Below are positions 19,775 to 20,818 of a stretch of DNA of 20,818 nucleotides, piece by piece (the stretch's first letter is position 1; each line of letters starts with the position of its first letter). The DNA comes from a virus, in IMG/VR virus record IMGVR_UViG_3300007345_000379, positions 1-20,818 of that record. One strand, given 5' to 3'. Under the pieces are notes generated by a model. It saw only the letters and a program-made list of their open reading frames with translations, was not told where the DNA came from and did not search any database. A program made the translations under genes and the position numbers.

Positions 19775-20224
19775 ATGGCGGAACGCAGGATCGGCAGTGA
19801 GCTATACAAGGTCGAGCCCCTCCCGGCAGGAGAGGCGATCGAACTCTACGCGGATCTGATGCGCGTGGCGACCCAGGCGACCGGGCGGGTGCCGGCCATC
19901 CTCATGGCGATTGCGAACCGCGAGACGGGCGCCCCTGACGTCATGGCCGAAGTCGCGGCGCTGGCCGGCCTCGGCGACATCCTCCGCGGCACAGGGTCGA
20001 CGGAAATCAAGGGCCTCATTGATCGCATCGTGACATGCGCGTCGGTCAAGCGTCCGTCGGGCTATGCACCGGTCAATCTCGACGAGGAGTTCTCCGGCAA
20101 CCTGGCTGCGATCTTTCCCGTCGCCAAATTCGTGCTGGAGGTGAACTACGCCGATTTTTTTACCGAGAGCGTGGGCGGTGGACTTTTGAGCGGTCTGCGA
20201 TCGGCCTTAGCGAGCGGGAAGTAA
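19775..20224 (+). CDS. Tail assembly chaperone, short form (gpG-like)
   Basis: The product is 149 aa from ATG 19775; the frame upstream of it only mirrors the secreted-protein gene. It starts AERRIGSELYKVEPLPAGEA and is then helical (IELYADLMRVATQATGRVPA; IKGLIDRIVTCASVK), ending near a GNLAAIFPVAKFVLEVNYADF motif. That layout matches chaperones which sit just before tape-measure genes and bind the tape-measure protein during tail assembly. A T7 slippery run lies 22 codons before its stop and gives access to an extension in the -1 frame. Its upstream DNA lies within the divergent island gene, so it relies on read-through or a promoter I cannot see. Confidence 0.75.
   Translation: MAERRIGSELYKVEPLPAGEAIELYADLMRVATQATGRVPAILMAIANRETGAPDVMAEVAALAGLGDILRGTGSTEIKGLIDRIVTCASVKRPSGYAPVNLDEEFSGNLAAIFPVAKFVLEVNYADFFTESVGGGLLSGLRSALASGK
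20155..20161 (+). other. Programmed -1 frameshift site (T TTT TTT)
   Basis: In the chaperone frame the codons read GAT TTT TTT ACC, so the seven T's form the canonical X_XXY_YYZ heptamer. Both tRNAs can re-pair after slipping back one base. The -1 frame then continues open to 20415, next to the tape-measure start. Phages with long tails commonly make gpG and gpGT this way. No obvious downstream hairpin is visible by eye. Confidence 0.75.
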
Positions 20225-20415
20225 AGCAGGTCGCGCCGAACCTGAACTATTTCGTCTACCGGCCGGCACTCGCCGACCCGCCGCTCTGCACCTTCCTGGA
20301 TTGCGAGCGCATCACCTTGAAACAGCTTCTCGACATGCACGAAGCGCTGGACCTGCGGGTCGCGCAACAGCAGCGAGCATCTCAGCAGGCGAGGTCGAAA
20401 CGTGGCAATCGCTGA
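20161..20415 (+). CDS. Tail assembly chaperone frameshift extension (gpT-like)
   Basis: This open stretch in the -1 frame encodes 84 residues (YRERGRWTFERSAIGLSERE, then NLNYFVYRPALADPPLCTFL, then a helix LKQLLDMHEALDLRVAQQQR). No plausible start codon or ribosome site lies before its conserved-looking part. Fused after the slip at 20155-20161, the long product would be about 213 aa: 129 from the first frame plus 84. The 'l..LL.mheald' helix and basic tail fit the T domain, which binds tail tube or tape-measure protein. The stop lies 11 nt inside the tape-measure gene. Confidence 0.7.
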   Translation, partial: YRERGRWTFERSAIGLSEREVKQVAPNLNYFVYRPALADPPLCTFLDCERITLKQLLDMHEALDLRVAQQQRASQQARSKRGNR

Positions 20416-20818
20416 GGAATTGATCGCACTGCTCGGCTTCAAGCTCGGCAGCACCGCGCCGGTCGAGAAGTTCAACGACGAGCTCGATAAGACCGAGAAG
20501 CGGGCCAAGGGCTCGACCGATCGCATGAGGGGATTGGGCGTAGCGGTCGGTGCTGCTACCACGGCTGCCATTGCGCTAGGAACGGCAGGATTCCGGAACT
20601 TCGCCGGGTTCGAACGCGAGATGACCCGGATCGGGATCACGGCGGGATCAACGGCCGAGGAGACCGCGAAGGCCGGCGAGGTCATTCGCAACCTTGCGTT
20701 CGATGTTGCCCTGCCGCTTGATCAGGCCATTGCGGGCCTCGACACGCTAGTCGCGTCGGGCATGTCCCTTGAACAGGCTATGGCGTTCCTGCCATCTGTC
20801 ATGGCGACGGCGCAAGCA
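20402..20818 (+). CDS. Tail tape measure protein (3' end outside window)
   Basis: The frame starts at GTG 20402, behind GCGAGG, and stays open to the window's end (139 codons). The N-terminal region IAEELIALLGFKLGSTAPVE, KFNDELDKTEKRAKGSTDRM, then GVAVGAATTAAIALGTAGF and NFAGFEREMTRIGITAGSTA is the typical opening of TP901-type tape-measure proteins. A hydrophobic segment (about residues 50-70) and helical repeats (EETAKAGEVIRNLAFDVALP...LDTLVASGMSLEQAMAFLPS) follow. The protein sets tail length and is threaded through the tube. It follows the chaperone frameshift pair in the standard order. Confidence 0.9.
   Translation, partial: MAIAEELIALLGFKLGSTAPVEKFNDELDKTEKRAKGSTDRMRGLGVAVGAATTAAIALGTAGFRNFAGFEREMTRIGITAGSTAEETAKAGEVIRNLAFDVALPLDQAIAGLDTLVASGMSLEQAMAFLPSVMATAQA

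Noticed and set aside
1-20818. tRNA genes, integrase, attachment site, lysis genes
   Set aside because: I looked for these and saw none. They may lie outside the window.

Overview
The window is a GC-rich (roughly 60-65% by eye) stretch of a tailed bacteriophage or prophage. It contains no host housekeeping gene, tRNA, integrase or attachment site, so free phage and prophage interior cannot be told apart. Base composition, codon choice and gene families (Terminase_2 and GRGFGKTRTGAEWV-type terminase, DUF1073/Acb1-like portal, DUF2213, DUF6362-like) suggest an alphaproteobacterial host, possibly Rhizobiales; this is inference. A lambda-like capsid (gpD- and gpE-like proteins) with a DUF3383 sheath and DUF3277 tube suggests a contractile-tailed (myovirus) particle.

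Layout. (1) 1-4180: rightward, tightly overlapping early genes. These are a DnaB-type helicase cut by the left edge, a 121-aa unknown, a PAPS-reductase-like PP-loop protein, two unknowns, a DUF6362-like HTH protein and a small winged-helix-like protein. (2) 4200-4830: a short regulatory zone with a possible tiny rightward ORF and a leftward pair, a 60-aa XRE-type HTH protein and a 64-aa protein. (3) 4888-13039: a CxxC microprotein, small and large terminase, portal with C-terminal 2H-phosphoesterase (Acb1-like) domain, MuF-type minor head protein, two small ORFs, DUF2213 protease/scaffold with a likely nested scaffold start, decoration protein, major capsid protein and two small head-region genes. 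(4) 13043-16397: neck and tail genes, ending with sheath and tube. (5) 16401-19761: an accessory (moron-like) island inside the tail operon. (6) 19775-20818: tail assembly chaperone with a -1 frameshift extension, then the start of the tape-measure gene.

The most unusual part is the island. It starts with a leftward ribbon-helix-helix gene. The start of that gene lies in an 11/12-matched inverted repeat, which also overlaps a near-consensus rightward sigma70 promoter (TTGACG-17-TATATA). The promoter faces a four-gene operon: 53 aa, 136 aa, a 251-aa protein with a RAMP/Cas7-like glycine-rich signature, and 168 aa. A leader with mutually exclusive hairpins precedes the 251-aa gene. The operon ends in a non-coding array of about 28 five-base steps, in which GG recurs every 5 nt as GGYNN (third base C or T, last two variable), followed by a bidirectional terminator. 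Two leftward genes, one encoding a secreted protein, close the island. I propose the RAMP-like gene, its partner and the transcribed pentamer array as a candidate undescribed system. No function is shown; the structural observations come directly from the sequence.
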